From Hydrogenophaga sp. (GTDB taxonomy: Bacteria; Pseudomonadota; Gammaproteobacteria; Burkholderiales; Burkholderiaceae_C): 64,000 nt of DNA. A program made the translations under genes and the position numbers. Location of the stretch: positions 1-64,000 of the forward strand of contig NZ_WVZN01000045.1 in NCBI RefSeq assembly GCF_011772445.1, written 5' to 3'. This document shows, piece by piece, positions 23,947 through 35,200 of the stretch. Position 1 is the stretch's first letter, and each line of letters begins with the position of its first letter. A model generated the notes under the pieces. The model did no database searches, was not told the DNA's origin, and saw nothing but the letters and a program-made list of their open reading frames with translations.

Positions 23947-24717
23947 TCACGCGCGAACGCCCGCGCGCATGGCCTGCACCACCTGCTGCGCACCCGCGGC
24001 CATGAGGCGCGCGTCGGAGCTGACGGTGACGAACTGGAAGCCCATGGCGATGCGCTTGAGCGCGGCCTCGGGCGAACCGTTGTGGATGCCGGCCACCACC
24101 TTGTGCGCCTTGGCGCGCGCCAGGATGTGCTGCACCGCGTCGGCGGCCTTGGGGTCGAGCTCGTCGAAGGTGGGCTTGCAGCCCAGCGCGAGCGACAGGT
24201 CCGAGGGGCCGATGTAGACCGCGTCCAGGCCTGGGGTGGAGAGGATGTCGTCGAGGTTCTCCAGCGCCTGCGCGGTCTCGATCATGGCGAAGGCGACGAT
24301 GGTGTCGTTGGCGTGCGTGGGGTAGTCGGCACCGCCGTAGAGCAGGGCGCGCACGGGGCCGAAGCTGCGCGTGCCGCGCGGCGCGTAGTGGGTGTAGGCC
24401 ACCAGCTTCTCGGCGTCGGCGCGGGTGTTCACCATGGGGCAGATGACGCCGTAGGCGCCGGCGTCCAGCGCCTTCATCAGGATGCCGGGCTCCAGCCAGG
24501 GCACGCGCACCACGGGCACGGTGGGCGTGGTGCTCACGGCCTGCAGCATGGGAACCAGGTGGCTGTAGTCGATGACGCCGTGCTGCAGGTCGATGGTGAG
24601 CGAGTCCCAGCCCTGGTGGGCCATGGTCTCGGCGGAGAAGCTGTTGGGGATGGCGAGCCAGCCGTTGACGGCGGCGCCGCCTTGGGCCCAGATCTCGCGC
24701 AGTCGGTTCGGTCGCAT
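23947..24717 (-). CDS. garL: HpcH/HpaI-family aldolase, probably 5-keto-4-deoxy-D-glucarate aldolase
   Basis: A 256-residue metal-dependent class II aldolase that cleaves 5-keto-4-deoxyglucarate to pyruvate and tartronate semialdehyde. The catalytic histidine is in TIDLQHGVIDY and an arginine in VPVVRVPW. The metal ligands are Glu in AFAMIETAQAL and Asp in YIGPSDLSLALG. The family also includes the HpaI and RhmA aldolases. The neighbours gudD and garR make the GarL role by far the most likely. It is 53 bases from gudD on the same strand. Confidence 0.85.
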   Translation of the reverse strand: MRPNRLREIWAQGGAAVNGWLAIPNSFSAETMAHQGWDSLTIDLQHGVIDYSHLVPMLQAVSTTPTVPVVRVPWLEPGILMKALDAGAYGVICPMVNTRADAEKLVAYTHYAPRGTRSFGPVRALLYGGADYPTHANDTIVAFAMIETAQALENLDDILSTPGLDAVYIGPSDLSLALGCKPTFDELDPKAADAVQHILARAKAHKVVAGIHNGSPEAALKRIAMGFQFVTVSSDARLMAAGAQQVVQAMRAGVRA

Positions 24718-24770
24718 GCGGTGGCCTTGTTGTTGTCGGTCGGAAGGGCGATCCTATGCCGGGATCGGCC

Positions 24771-26126
24771 TCAACGGTCCATGCAGGGGCGCTTGGGGTC
24801 GAAGCGCCAGTTGGGGATGAGGTACTGCATGGCGGTGGCGTCGTCGCGCGCGCCCAGGCCGTGCTGGCGGTAGAGCTGGTGGGCCTTCTCCACCTCGGCC
24901 ATGTCCAGCTCCACGCCCAGGCCGGGCTTCTGGGGCACCGCCACGTGGCCGTTCACGATCTTCAGCGGCTCCTTGGTGAGGCGCTGGCCGTCCTGCCAGA
25001 TCCAGTGCGTGTCGATGGCCGTGACCTTGCCCGGCGCGGCCGCGCCCACGTGCGTGAACATGGCCAGGGACACGTCGAAGTGGTTGTTGGAGTGCGAGCC
25101 CCAGGTGAGGCCCCAGTCGCGGCAGGTCTGGGCCACGCGCACGCTGCCGGCCATGGTCCAGAAGTGCGGGTCGGCGAGCGGGATGTCCACGCTCTGCAGC
25201 GAGAGCGCGTGCGTGAGCTGGCGCCAGTCGGTGGCGACCATGTTGGTGGCCGTGGGCAGGCCGGTGGCGCGGCGGAACTCGGCCATCACCTCGCGACCGG
25301 AGAAGCCGTCCTCGGCGCCGCAGGGGTCCTCGGCGTAGGCCACCACGCCGCGCATGCGCTGGCCCAGGCGGATGGCGTCCTTGAGCAGCCAGCCGCCGTT
25401 GGGGTCGAGCGTGACGCGCGCGTCGGGGAAGCGCTCGTGCAGGGCGGTGACGGCGTCCACCTCTTCGTCGCCGCGCAGCACGCCGCCCTTGAGCTTGAAG
25501 TCGTTGAAGCCATAGCGTTCGCGCGCGGCCTCGGCCAGGCGCACCACCGCTTCGGGCGTCATGGCCTTCTCGTGGCGCAGGCGGCACCAGGCGTCGGCGT
25601 GGTCGGGCTCGCTGGCCGGATCGACATAGGGAAGGTCGGTCTTCGTGCGGTCGCCCACGAAGAACAGGTAACCCAGCATCTCCACCGACTCGCGCTGCTG
25701 GCCTTCGCCGAGCAGCGCGGCCACGGGCACCTCCAGGTGCTGGCCCAGCAGGTCGAGCAGGGCGGATTCAACGGCCGTCACCGCGTGGATGGCGGTGCGC
25801 AGGTCGAAGGTCTGCAGGCCGCGTCCGCCGCTGTCGCGGTCGGCGAAGCGCTGCTGCATGTCGCGCAGCACGCGCTGGTGGTCGCCGATGGAGCGGCCCA
25901 CCACCAGCTCGCGCGCGTCCTCCAGGGTCTGGCGGATCTTCTCGCCCCCGGGCACCTCGCCCACGCCGGTGCGGCCCGCGCTGTCGCGCAGGATCAGCAG
26001 GTTGCGCGTGAAGAAGGGCGCGTGCGCCCCGCTGAGGTTGAGCAGCATGCCGTCGCGGCCCGCGACGGGAATGGCGATGAGCTCGGTGATGCGCGGTGTG
26101 GTGCCGACGGGGACGGGGTTCAACAT
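24771..26126 (-). CDS. gudD: Glucarate dehydratase
   Basis: A 451-residue enolase-superfamily dehydratase that converts D-glucarate to 5-keto-4-deoxyglucarate. The base motif KxK is in [10 protein letters not shown]. Mg ligands lie in VTLDPNGGW and YAEDPCG, with TNMVATD further on. The acid/base histidine is in [12 protein letters not shown]. The ATG comes 7 bases after the tctC stop without its own strong ribosome site, so translation is probably coupled to tctC. Confidence 0.95.
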   Translation of the reverse strand: MLNPVPVGTTPRITELIAIPVAGRDGMLLNLSGAHAPFFTRNLLILRDSAGRTGVGEVPGGEKIRQTLEDARELVVGRSIGDHQRVLRDMQQRFADRDSGGRGLQTFDLRTAIHAVTAVESALLDLLGQHLEVPVAALLGEGQQRESVEMLGYLFFVGDRTKTDLPYVDPASEPDHADAWCRLRHEKAMTPEAVVRLAEAARERYGFNDFKLKGGVLRGDEEVDAVTALHERFPDARVTLDPNGGWLLKDAIRLGQRMRGVVAYAEDPCGAEDGFSGREVMAEFRRATGLPTATNMVATDWRQLTHALSLQSVDIPLADPHFWTMAGSVRVAQTCRDWGLTWGSHSNNHFDVSLAMFTHVGAAAPGKVTAIDTHWIWQDGQRLTKEPLKIVNGHVAVPQKPGLGVELDMAEVEKAHQLYRQHGLGARDDATAMQYLIPNWRFDPKRPCMDR

Positions 26127-26133
26127 GAAACGA

Positions 26134-27084
26134 TCAATCGGCTTTGATGTTGCGCGCGGTGATGAGCTTTTGCCAGCGCGCGAACTCGGCGGCCTGGAAC
26201 TTGGTGAACTCCTCGGGGGAGTTGGCCACGATCTCGAAGCCCAGGTCCAGCAGCTTGGGTTTGATGGACGGGTCGTTGAGCGCGTCCTTGATGGCGGCCT
26301 GCAGCTTGTTCTTCAGATCGGCCGGGATGCCCTTGGGCGCGGCCACGGCCTGCCAGGAGTAGACGTTGGCGTCCTTGATGCCGAGTTCGTCGAGCGTGGG
26401 CACGTCGGGCAGCAGGGCGGAGCGCTGCGCGCTGGTGATGGACAGCGCGCGCAGCTTGCCGGCCTTGATCTGCGGCATGGCGGTGTTGATGTTCATGAAG
26501 GAGGAATCGACCTGGTTGCCCAGCAGGTCGGTCATCACGGGGCCGCCGCCTTTGTAGGGCACGTGCACGCCGCTGGTGCCGGTCTGCTGCCAGTAGAGCT
26601 CGGCGGTGAGGTGGTCGCTGCTGCCGTTGCCGGAGGAGGCGAAGGTCATCTTGCCGGGGTTGGCCTTCTGGAAGGCCATCACGTCGGCCATGCTCTTGTG
26701 CGGCGAGGCGGCGGGCACGACGAGCACGTTGGGCGCCTGCACGGCGACGGTGATGTAGTCGAAGTCCTTGGTGGCGTCGTACGTCACCTTGGTGAGGTGG
26801 GGCGCGATGACGTAGGGGCCGAGGGAGGAGACGAAGAGGGTGTGGCCGTCGGGCGCGGCGCGGGTGACGAGGGTGGCGCCGATGGTGCCGGTGGCGCCGG
26901 GCTTGTTGTCGATGACGAAGGTGCCGCCGAATTTTTCCTGCAGCTTGGGCTGCAGGGTGCGGGCGATCATGTCGGTGGAGCCGCCGGGCGGGAAGGGGAC
27001 CACGATGGTGACGGTCTTGTCGGGCCAGGCCATGGCCGTGGTGAGGGTCATGGTCGCGCCCAGCGCGAACAGCATCTTTTTCAT
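26134..27084 (-). CDS. Bug/TctC-family periplasmic receptor, probably for glucarate or galactarate
   Basis: A 316-residue extracytoplasmic solute receptor with a Sec signal peptide ending TTAMA (about residue 19). Bug hallmarks are [17 protein letters not shown] after the signal and [12 protein letters not shown]. Such receptors serve TctAB permeases, but no permease gene is in the window. The start has AGGAG 9 bases upstream. The gene leads the gudD operon and has two identical 14-base operators in its promoter. Confidence 0.9.
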   Translation of the reverse strand: MKKMLFALGATMTLTTAMAWPDKTVTIVVPFPPGGSTDMIARTLQPKLQEKFGGTFVIDNKPGATGTIGATLVTRAAPDGHTLFVSSLGPYVIAPHLTKVTYDATKDFDYITVAVQAPNVLVVPAASPHKSMADVMAFQKANPGKMTFASSGNGSSDHLTAELYWQQTGTSGVHVPYKGGGPVMTDLLGNQVDSSFMNINTAMPQIKAGKLRALSITSAQRSALLPDVPTLDELGIKDANVYSWQAVAAPKGIPADLKNKLQAAIKDALNDPSIKPKLLDLGFEIVANSPEEFTKFQAAEFARWQKLITARNIKAD

Positions 27085-27123
27085 GTGGCTTGTCTCCTGT
27101 GGGGTGGGAATGGGGTCTTCATC

Positions 27124-27137
27124 TGGTACCGGTACCA
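27124..27137. promoter_or_regulatory. LacI-type operator O1 of the glucarate/galactarate genes
   Basis: TGGTACCGGTACCA, a perfect 14-base palindrome in the tctC promoter region. It is identical to the sites at 27155 and 28562. Confidence 0.8.
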
Positions 27138-27154
27138 AGTGAATCCGGTGGGCA

Positions 27155-27168
27155 TGGTACCGGTACCA
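27155..27168. promoter_or_regulatory. LacI-type operator O2 of the glucarate/galactarate genes
   Basis: A second identical TGGTACCGGTACCA, 31 bases centre-to-centre from O1. That is about three helical turns, so dimers could bind the same face of the DNA. Confidence 0.8.
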
Positions 27169-27236
27169 AATTTCTTCGTCAATGCTGCTTGTCTGGGTCG
27201 TCATGCCTGCACCTCTTCGAGGCTCGCGGCCACTGA

Positions 27237-27310
27237 GTGCCCTGCTCCGCGAATGTCCCCCGCCAAGGGCTGCGCCCTTGGCTCCTCCTTTATTTCGCTA
27301 CGCAGGGCAC
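27237..27310. repeat. MITE-like palindromic element, unit 1
   Basis: 74 bases bounded by the perfect terminal inverted repeats GTGCCCTG and CAGGGCAC. A second nested pair lies just outside (GGCTCGCGG at 27221-27229 with CCGCGAGCC at 27318-27326). The interior carries CTCCGCGAATGTCCCCCG and CTCCTCCTTTATTTCGCTAC, both repeated in inverted orientation in unit 2. An internal hairpin CCAAGGG-CTGCG-CCCTTGG is present. Confidence 0.7.
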
Positions 27311-27378
27311 CCAGCGTCCGCGAGCCGAAGGCATGGTTCGAGTGCCAACCGACCGAGTGCCAACGAGGTCGTCGGTGA

Positions 27379-27467
27379 TTGGGTGTCCGGCGTAGCGAAA
27401 TAAAGGAGGAGGAGCGGAGCGCGCCAGCGATCCGTTCCGGGGGACATTCGCGGAGCCGGACACCCAA
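27379..27467. repeat. MITE-like palindromic element, unit 2 (opposite orientation)
   Basis: 89 bases with perfect 13-base terminal inverted repeats (TTGGGTGTCCGGC and GCCGGACACCCAA). Its interior is the inverted counterpart of unit 1: 27438-27456 matches 27244-27262 perfectly and 27390-27411 matches 27282-27303 perfectly. The middle part between these blocks differs from unit 1. Confidence 0.7.
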
Positions 27468-27519
27468 GCGCCGATGACCGGGTCAGCCGGAGAAAGTGAA
27501 GCCGCCGGAGAAGAAGGCC

Positions 27520-28548
27520 TCAGGAAGTCTCCCGCTCCACGATAGAGAACCCGAGGTCGAACACAGAAGGCGACACCTCCCGCCCCTCCGCCCGATCGAT
27601 CAGGCAGCGCGCCGCCAGCCGCCCCATCTCGGCGCCGTTGATGCGCACCGTGCTCAAGGCCGGCGCCATGTCCGCCGCGAAGGACACGTCGCCGAAGCCC
27701 ACCAGCGCCAGATCGTCGGGGACGTTGATGCCGCGCACCCGCGCCTCCGTCGCCACCCCCAGCGCCAACAGGTCGGAACTGCAGAAGATCGCGTCAGCGT
27801 CCGGCGCCTGCTCCAGCAGACGGCCCAGCGCCTCGCGTCCACTGCGCAGTGAACGCGAAGCGCCCACGTTCACCGTCGCCACCTCGCCCAGCCCGGCGCG
27901 CCGCACCACCTCTGCGAAGGCGATCGCGCGCCGCTCGGCGCGCTCGTCCGCCGCCCGGATCAGCGCCAGCTTGCGCCGCCCCTTGCCGATCAGAAAACGC
28001 GCCACCTCGGCCCCGATGTCCGCGTGCGAAAACCCCACCAGCATGTCGATCGGCGTGGGCGTGAGGTCCCAGGTCTCCACCACCGGAATGCCCGAGGCCA
28101 GCAGCCGCGTGCGGCCCTGGCTGGGACGCAGGATGCCGGTGAGGAAGATGCCGTCGGGCCGCCGGCCCACGATGGCCTCGAGCAGCGCCTCCTCGCGCTC
28201 GGCCGAGTAGTCGGACTGGCCCAGCATCAACTGGTAGCCGGCGTCGAACAGGGTTTCGTTCAGCGCCTCGATGGTGGGCATGAACACCGACATCACCGTG
28301 CTCGGCACCACCGCCGCCACCAGCCGGCTGCGCGAGGACGCCAGCCCGCCGGCCATGCGGTTGGGCACGTAGCCCGTCTTCTGGATCACCTCCAGCACCT
28401 TCTGCCGCACGTCGGGCGAGACCTGCGCGGGCGTGTTCAGCACGCGCGAGACGGTGATGGGCGCGACGCCCGCCAGGCGGGCCACGTCGCGCACGGTGAT
28501 GGCCCCGCTGCCGCGTCGGGATCGCCGGGAGTTGTCGGATTCTTTCAT
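27520..28548 (-). CDS. LacI-family regulator of the glucarate/galactarate genes
   Basis: A 342-residue LacI/GalR protein. The HTH reads ITVRDVARLAGVAPITVSRVLNTPAQVS, followed by the hinge VPNRMAGGLAS and a sugar-binding-type sensor domain ending in ALSTVRINGAEMGR. The three perfect TGGTACCGGTACCA operators flank its gene and control the tctC and garD sides. One lies 14 bases before its own ATG, so autoregulation is expected. No ribosome site is visible before the ATG. Confidence 0.88.
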   Translation of the reverse strand: MKESDNSRRSRRGSGAITVRDVARLAGVAPITVSRVLNTPAQVSPDVRQKVLEVIQKTGYVPNRMAGGLASSRSRLVAAVVPSTVMSVFMPTIEALNETLFDAGYQLMLGQSDYSAEREEALLEAIVGRRPDGIFLTGILRPSQGRTRLLASGIPVVETWDLTPTPIDMLVGFSHADIGAEVARFLIGKGRRKLALIRAADERAERRAIAFAEVVRRAGLGEVATVNVGASRSLRSGREALGRLLEQAPDADAIFCSSDLLALGVATEARVRGINVPDDLALVGFGDVSFAADMAPALSTVRINGAEMGRLAARCLIDRAEGREVSPSVFDLGFSIVERETS

Positions 28549-28561
28549 GTGCGGCGTAGAA

Positions 28562-28575
28562 TGGTACCGGTACCA
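28562..28575. promoter_or_regulatory. LacI-type operator O3 between the regulator and garD
   Basis: The third identical TGGTACCGGTACCA, in the 97-base divergent spacer. It can act on the regulator's own promoter and on the garD promoter. Confidence 0.8.
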
Positions 28576-28645
28576 AGCGCTGCGCGCCAAGCCTCCGGCA
28601 CCGGGTCCGGATCGTCGCGAGCGCGTCGAATCATAGGAGACGCCC

Positions 28646-30244
28646 ATGCCTGAGACCCTGGCGACGCAGGTGGCCGTGGCGCCGCCGGCCGCCCCGCTGA
28701 CCATTCGCATGCACGCCGAGGACAACGTGGCCATCGTGGCCAACGACGGCGGCCTGCCCGCGGGCACTTCCGTGCCAGGCGGCCCGGTGCTGCGCGAGAA
28801 GGTGCCGCAGGGCCACAAGCTGGCGCTGGTGGACCTGCCCGAAGGCGCGGCCGTGCTGCGCTATGGGGTGCCCATCGGCTACGCGCTCCATCCCATCCCC
28901 GCCGGCAGCTGGGTGCACGAGCGCCTGCTGAAGATGCCCGAGGCGCGCGGCCTGGACGACCTGCCCATGGCCACGCGCGGCGCGGCCCCTCTGCCGCCGC
29001 TGGAGGGCTTCACCTTCGAGGGCTACCGCAACCCCGATGGCTCGGTCGGCACGCGCAACATCCTGGCCATCACGCAGACCGTGCAGTGCGTGGCCGGCGT
29101 CACCGACTTCGCGGTGCAGCGCATCAAGAGCGAGCTGCTGCCCAAGTACCCGAACGTGGACGACGTGGTGGCGCTGGAGCACGGCTACGGCTGCGGCGTG
29201 GCCATCGACGCGCCCGACGCGGTGATCCCCATCCGCACGCTGCGCCACATCAGCCAGAACCCCAACTTCGGGGGCGAGGTGATGGTGGTGAGCCTGGGCT
29301 GCGAGAAGCTGCAGCCGGAGCGGCTGCTGCCGCCAGGCAGCATCCCGATCAGCGACGCGCGCGGTGCCGATGAAGAAGAAGGCCTGGACGTGGTCTGTCT
29401 TCAGGATGAGGCCCACATCGGCTTCATGTCGATGGTCGATTCCATCCTGCGCCAAGCCGACGCCCACCTGCAGCGCCTGAACGCACGCCGTCGCGAGACC
29501 GTGCCGGCGAGTGAACTGGTGGTGGGCGTGCAGTGCGGCGGCAGCGACGCGTTCAGCGGCGTCACCGCCAACCCGGCCGTGGGCTTCTGCACCGACCTGC
29601 TGGTGCGCGCCGGCGCGAGCGTGATGTTCTCCGAGACCACGGAGGTGCGCGACGGCATCGCGCAACTGACGGCGCGCGCCACCACGCCCGAGGTGGCGCA
29701 GGCCATGGTGCGCGAGATGGCTTGGTACGACGAGTACCTGAAGCGCGGCAGCGTGGACCGCAGCGCCAACACCACGCCGGGCAACAAGAAGGGCGGGCTG
29801 TCCAACATCGTCGAAAAGGCCATGGGCTCGATCGTGAAGTCGGGCAGTGCGCCGATCGCCAACGTGCTGTCACCGGGCGAGAAGCTGCGCGCCAAAGGCC
29901 TGACCTACGCGGCCACGCCCGCGAGCGATTTCATCTGCGGCACGCTGCAACTGGCCGCGGGCATGAACCTGCACGTGTTCACCACCGGGCGTGGCACGCC
30001 CTATGGCCTGGCGGCCGTGCCGGTGATCAAGGTGGCCACGCGCAGCGAGCTGGCGCGGCGCTGGTACGACCTGATGGACATCAACGCCGGCACCATCGCC
30101 GACGGGCAGGCCTCGATCGAGGACGTGGGCTGGGAGCTGTTCCGCTTCATGCTCGACGTGGCCAGCGGCCGCCAGAAGACCTGGGCCGAGCGCTGGAAGC
30201 TGCACAACCAGCTGGTGCTGTTCAATCCCGCGCCGGTGACCTGA
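28646..30244 (+). CDS. garD: Galactarate dehydratase
   Basis: A 532-residue UxaA/GarD-family dehydratase that converts galactarate to 5-keto-4-deoxyglucarate. An N-terminal SAF-like domain (about 20-100) is followed by the catalytic domain with [30 protein letters not shown] and the late [18 protein letters not shown]. Length and motifs fit GarD (about 523 residues in enterics) rather than the similar altronate dehydratase. AGGAGA precedes the ATG by 5 bases. GarL and GarR complete the pathway from the divergent operon. Confidence 0.92.
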   Translation: MPETLATQVAVAPPAAPLTIRMHAEDNVAIVANDGGLPAGTSVPGGPVLREKVPQGHKLALVDLPEGAAVLRYGVPIGYALHPIPAGSWVHERLLKMPEARGLDDLPMATRGAAPLPPLEGFTFEGYRNPDGSVGTRNILAITQTVQCVAGVTDFAVQRIKSELLPKYPNVDDVVALEHGYGCGVAIDAPDAVIPIRTLRHISQNPNFGGEVMVVSLGCEKLQPERLLPPGSIPISDARGADEEEGLDVVCLQDEAHIGFMSMVDSILRQADAHLQRLNARRRETVPASELVVGVQCGGSDAFSGVTANPAVGFCTDLLVRAGASVMFSETTEVRDGIAQLTARATTPEVAQAMVREMAWYDEYLKRGSVDRSANTTPGNKKGGLSNIVEKAMGSIVKSGSAPIANVLSPGEKLRAKGLTYAATPASDFICGTLQLAAGMNLHVFTTGRGTPYGLAAVPVIKVATRSELARRWYDLMDINAGTIADGQASIEDVGWELFRFMLDVASGRQKTWAERWKLHNQLVLFNPAPVT

Positions 30245-30274
30245 GGCGTTCGCCGACGCGGGGCGCCAGGGCAC

Positions 30275-30877
30275 TCAACCGGCCGGCCGCATCGGCGCCG
30301 TGGGTGGCTGCACCGGGGTCGGGGACGGCATGGGGCTTGGCGGCGTGGTGATGGGCGGCACCGGCGTGGGGGGCGGCACCGGCGTGGGCTGCATGGTGGG
30401 CGGCGGCGCCATGGGGGGCGGCGAGCTCACGGGCGGCGGCGCGCTCACGGGCGGCACCGTGGCCGGTGGCGCCGGGGGCGGCGCCGGCGGAAACACGGTG
30501 GTTTCGATCGAGCGGATCTGGCCGCCGCCGCGGACCGAGCCCGAGACCTCGCCCTCGCCGCGCACCATGCGTTCACAGATGGCGCGGTCCTCGGCGATGG
30601 TGTGCACCTGGCAGCGTTGCAGGGCGTTGCGTTGCAGTTCGGCTGGCGAGACCGGCTCGCGCGGGTTGCGCCGGGCCTGCTGGCGTGCGGCGGCGATGTC
30701 GCGCAGGCAGTTGGTGCGCGCGGCCGGGTCGCTCATGGCTGCGCAGGCGGCGCGTTCCTGCTGGTAGCGGCTGTCGGTCGACGTCTTGCCCGTGCCCTGC
30801 GCCCACGCGGGCAGCGTCAGGGCGATGGCCGCGGCGGCGAGGCAGTGGCGCGTGAAGGATGTGGTGGAAAGGCTCAT
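30275..30877 (-). CDS. Exported protein with proline-rich tail
   Basis: A 200-residue protein with a Sec signal peptide (LAAAAIALTLPAWAQG). The middle part has four cysteines (AACAAM, TNCLRD, QRCQV, AICERM) that could form two disulfides. The last 75 residues are almost all Pro with Ala, Thr, Val, Ser and Met, suggesting an extended spacer across the periplasm or wall. AGGAG lies before the ATG. The function is unknown. It converges on garD. Confidence 0.7.
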   Translation of the reverse strand: MSLSTTSFTRHCLAAAAIALTLPAWAQGTGKTSTDSRYQQERAACAAMSDPAARTNCLRDIAAARQQARRNPREPVSPAELQRNALQRCQVHTIAEDRAICERMVRGEGEVSGSVRGGGQIRSIETTVFPPAPPPAPPATVPPVSAPPPVSSPPPMAPPPTMQPTPVPPPTPVPPITTPPSPMPSPTPVQPPTAPMRPAG

Positions 30878-30952
30878 GGGTGGTTCTCCTGTGCGCAGCC
30901 GGGCCAGGCCCGGGTGCGTTCACCCATGCTAGGAAGGCCTCGGCCCGGTGTT

Positions 30953-30970
30953 TGTAGGAGGGGTCCGACC
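30953..30970 (+). promoter_or_regulatory. TGTAGGA-N4-TCCGACC motif, copy 1
   Basis: TGTAGGA, GGGG, TCCGACC in the spacer upstream of the leftward proline-rich protein gene. It is identical in both halves to the copies at 48.2 and 53.1 kb. Confidence 0.5.
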
Positions 30971-31029
30971 CGTGCGCCGGACAAGGCCCGTCACCGATCG
31001 TGAGGGGCGGGTCGGTGGGACGATCCGCC

Positions 31030-31098
31030 GCCGGGCCGCCCCAAGGCGGATCAGCCCCCTCGGGGGGCAGCGACCCGCGCAGCGGCGGAGCGTGGGGG
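31030..31098. repeat. 69-base dispersed intergenic repeat, copy A
   Basis: It matches 38167-38235 at 67 of 69 positions. Its core is the hairpin CCCCCTCGGGGGG followed by CAGCGACCCGCGCAGCGG. It lies directly downstream of pgi. Confidence 0.9.
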
Positions 31099-31103
31099 TT
31101 CGA

Positions 31104-32672
31104 TCACCCGCCTGCGCGTTCCAGTGCCTTCGCCATCGTCTTGCCCAGCTCCACGCCCCATTGGTCGAAGGCGTTGATGCCCCAGATGGCGCCCTGGCAG
31201 AACACCTTGTGCTCGTACAGCGCGATCAGCGCGCCCAGGCGCTCGGGGTCGAGCCGGTCGAGCCAGAGGATGTGGCTGGGGATGTCGCCGGGGAACTGGC
31301 GGTGCGGCGCCAGGGCGTGCGCGGTCTCGGCGTCGGCGCCGTCCTGCAGCAACTGCGCCTCGGTTTCCTGCAGGGTGCGGCCCAGGGCCATGGCCTGGGC
31401 CTGGGCGCGCAGGTTCAGGTTCACCACGGCGTGGTGCGCGCCGGCCAGCGGCAGGGGCGTGTCCTCGCTCTGCACGCCGATGAAATCGACCGGCAGCGCA
31501 TGGCGCCCCTGGTGCACGAGCTGGAAGTAGGCGTGCTGGCCGTCGATGCCCAGGCCGCCCCAGACGATGGGGCCGGTGTCCACCGACGCGTCGGTGCCGT
31601 CCAGGTGCGTGCGCTTGCCGTTGGACTCCATGTCCATCTGCTGCACGAAGGGCACGAAGCGCACCAGGCGCGAGGCGTAGCTCACGATGAGCTGCGTGGG
31701 CATGCGCAGGAAGTTGCGGTTCCACACGCCGTGCAGCGCCAGGCGCACGGGCAGGTTGTCATGCAGTGGCGTGTGCAGAAAGTGCTCGTCCATGGCGCGG
31801 CCACCCGCGAGCAGTCGCCGGAAGGCCGCCGCGCCGATGCCGATGGCCAGCGGCAGGCCGAGCGAGGACCACAGCGAGTAGCGCCCGCCCACCCAATCCC
31901 AGAACAGGAAGGTGCGCTCAGGGTCGTAGCCGAGCTCGGCCGACTTGGCCGGCGTGGCGGTGATGGCCACCAGGTGCCTGGCGATGGCGTCGGCCGGCAC
32001 GCCGTTGTCGGCCAGCCAGTGGCGCGCGCTGGCGGCGTTGGTGAGCGTCTCCTGCGTGGTGAAGGTCTTGCTGGAGACGATGAACAGGGTGCGCTTGGCG
32101 TCGAGTCCGCGCAGCACGCTCCACAGGGCCCAGGCGTCGGGGTTGGAGACGTAGTGCACGCGCACCGCGTCGCTGGCCAGGTGGGCGAGCGCGTCGGCCG
32201 CCATGCGCGGGCCCAGGTCGGAGCCGCCGATGCCGATGTTCACCACGTCGGTGAAGGCGTCGTTGGCGTGGCCGCGCACGCTGCCGGCGCGCACCTCCTC
32301 GGCGAAGCGGCAGACGCGGTCGAGCTCGCGCTGCACCTGGGCGTGGATCGCGTTGCCCCAGGGGCCACCCGCCTCGCCGCCGCGCAGCGCCACGTGCAGC
32401 ACGGGGCGGTCTTCGGTGGTGTTGATGGCGTCGCCGCGGAACATGGCTTCCCGGCGCTCGGCGATGCCGCTTTGCGCGGCGAGTTCAAGCAGGGCTTGTT
32501 CGATGGCGGGGGTCAGGCGCTGGCGGCTCGCGTCCAGCGTGAGGCCCGCCACGGACCAGCTCATGCGTTCGGCGCGGCCGGGCTCGGCGAGCAGGTCGCG
32601 CAGGTGAGGCTGGGCTTGGGTGGCGAGTCGCTCGAGGCTGTGCCAGGCGGGCAGGTTGGTGGGCTGGGTCAT
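31104..32672 (-). CDS. pgi: Glucose-6-phosphate isomerase
   Basis: A 522-residue enzyme interconverting glucose 6-phosphate and fructose 6-phosphate. Family motifs are NIGIGGSDLGPRMAADAL, VSSKTFTTQETLTNA, the FLFWDWVGGRYSLWSS signature and the late HKVFCQGAIWGINAFDQWGVELGK. It is the last gene of the zwf-pgl-edd-eda-pgi operon, 34 bases after eda, which allows fructose phosphates to recycle into the Entner-Doudoroff route. The ATG at 32672 was chosen because it fits family length. A longer frame has a non-conserved leader. Confidence 0.95.
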   Translation of the reverse strand: MTQPTNLPAWHSLERLATQAQPHLRDLLAEPGRAERMSWSVAGLTLDASRQRLTPAIEQALLELAAQSGIAERREAMFRGDAINTTEDRPVLHVALRGGEAGGPWGNAIHAQVQRELDRVCRFAEEVRAGSVRGHANDAFTDVVNIGIGGSDLGPRMAADALAHLASDAVRVHYVSNPDAWALWSVLRGLDAKRTLFIVSSKTFTTQETLTNAASARHWLADNGVPADAIARHLVAITATPAKSAELGYDPERTFLFWDWVGGRYSLWSSLGLPLAIGIGAAAFRRLLAGGRAMDEHFLHTPLHDNLPVRLALHGVWNRNFLRMPTQLIVSYASRLVRFVPFVQQMDMESNGKRTHLDGTDASVDTGPIVWGGLGIDGQHAYFQLVHQGRHALPVDFIGVQSEDTPLPLAGAHHAVVNLNLRAQAQAMALGRTLQETEAQLLQDGADAETAHALAPHRQFPGDIPSHILWLDRLDPERLGALIALYEHKVFCQGAIWGINAFDQWGVELGKTMAKALERAGG

Positions 32673-32706
32673 GGCGTTGGGCGCTTCTCCGTTGGCTGAA
32701 CCGGCT

Positions 32707-33339
32707 TCATTGCGCGAGCGTGGTCGCCTCGCGTGCCAGCTTCGTGACACGCGCCCAGTCGCCGTCGCGCAGCGCGTCGGCCGGGGTGAGCCAGGAGCCG
32801 CCGGCCATGGCGACGTTGGGCAGGGCGAGGAAGTCGCGCAGGTTCTCCGGGCTCACACCGCCGGTGGGGCAGAAGCGCACGTCGGGAATGGGCGCACCCA
32901 GGGCCTTGAGCATGCCGATGCCGCCGGCCTGCTGCGCGGGGAACAGCTTCATCAGCGTGAAGCCCTGGTCGCGCGCGCGCATCACCTCGCCCGGCGTCAT
33001 CACGCCCGGGATGAAGGGCAGGCCGGTGGCGCGCATGGCGTCCACCAGGGCGTCGGTGCAGCCGGGCGAGAGCGCGAAGCGCGCGCCCGCGTCGATCACG
33101 CGCGGCACGTCGCTGGCGCGGGTGACGGTGCCGGCGCCCAGGTGCATCTGCGGCACGGCCTTGGCCACGGCCTCGATGGCGTCGAGCGCGACGTCCGAGC
33201 GCAGGGTGATCTCCATGACGTCGATGCCGCCTTCGAGCAGGGCGTGCGCGAGCGGCACGGCCTGCTTCGCGTCCGACAGCACGATGACGGGCACGACGCG
33301 CGAGGTGAAGCTGGGGTGGGTGAGGTGTTGGTCCGGCAT
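32707..33339 (-). CDS. eda: KDPG aldolase (2-keto-3-deoxy-6-phosphogluconate aldolase)
   Basis: A 210-residue class I aldolase that splits KDPG into pyruvate and glyceraldehyde 3-phosphate. The catalytic Glu is in DVMEITLRS and the Schiff-base Lys in GFTLMKLFPAQQ. FIPGVMTPGEVM and FCPTGGVSPENL complete the TIM-barrel signature. It is 18 bases after edd. Confidence 0.95.
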   Translation of the reverse strand: MPDQHLTHPSFTSRVVPVIVLSDAKQAVPLAHALLEGGIDVMEITLRSDVALDAIEAVAKAVPQMHLGAGTVTRASDVPRVIDAGARFALSPGCTDALVDAMRATGLPFIPGVMTPGEVMRARDQGFTLMKLFPAQQAGGIGMLKALGAPIPDVRFCPTGGVSPENLRDFLALPNVAMAGGSWLTPADALRDGDWARVTKLAREATTLAQ

Positions 33340-33357
33340 GGCGTCGATGTGAAAGGG

Positions 33358-35187
<1,830 letters not shown>

Positions 35188-35200
35188 GGTCGTGGGGCGA

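Larger units (their letters stand above)
27085..27519. other. 435-base regulatory and repeat region between the tctC and LacI genes
   Basis: No gene is seen here. The part next to tctC carries two copies of the TGGTACCGGTACCA operator. The rest is two opposed MITE-like palindromic elements (listed separately) and a short direct repeat of GAGTGCCAAC at 27340-27364. Confidence 0.8.

Noticed and set aside
27340-27364. Two copies of GAGTGCCAAC as a possible start of a CRISPR-like or iteron array
   Set aside because: There are only two copies spaced by a few bases, with no further repeats, no spacer regularity and no cas or replication genes nearby.
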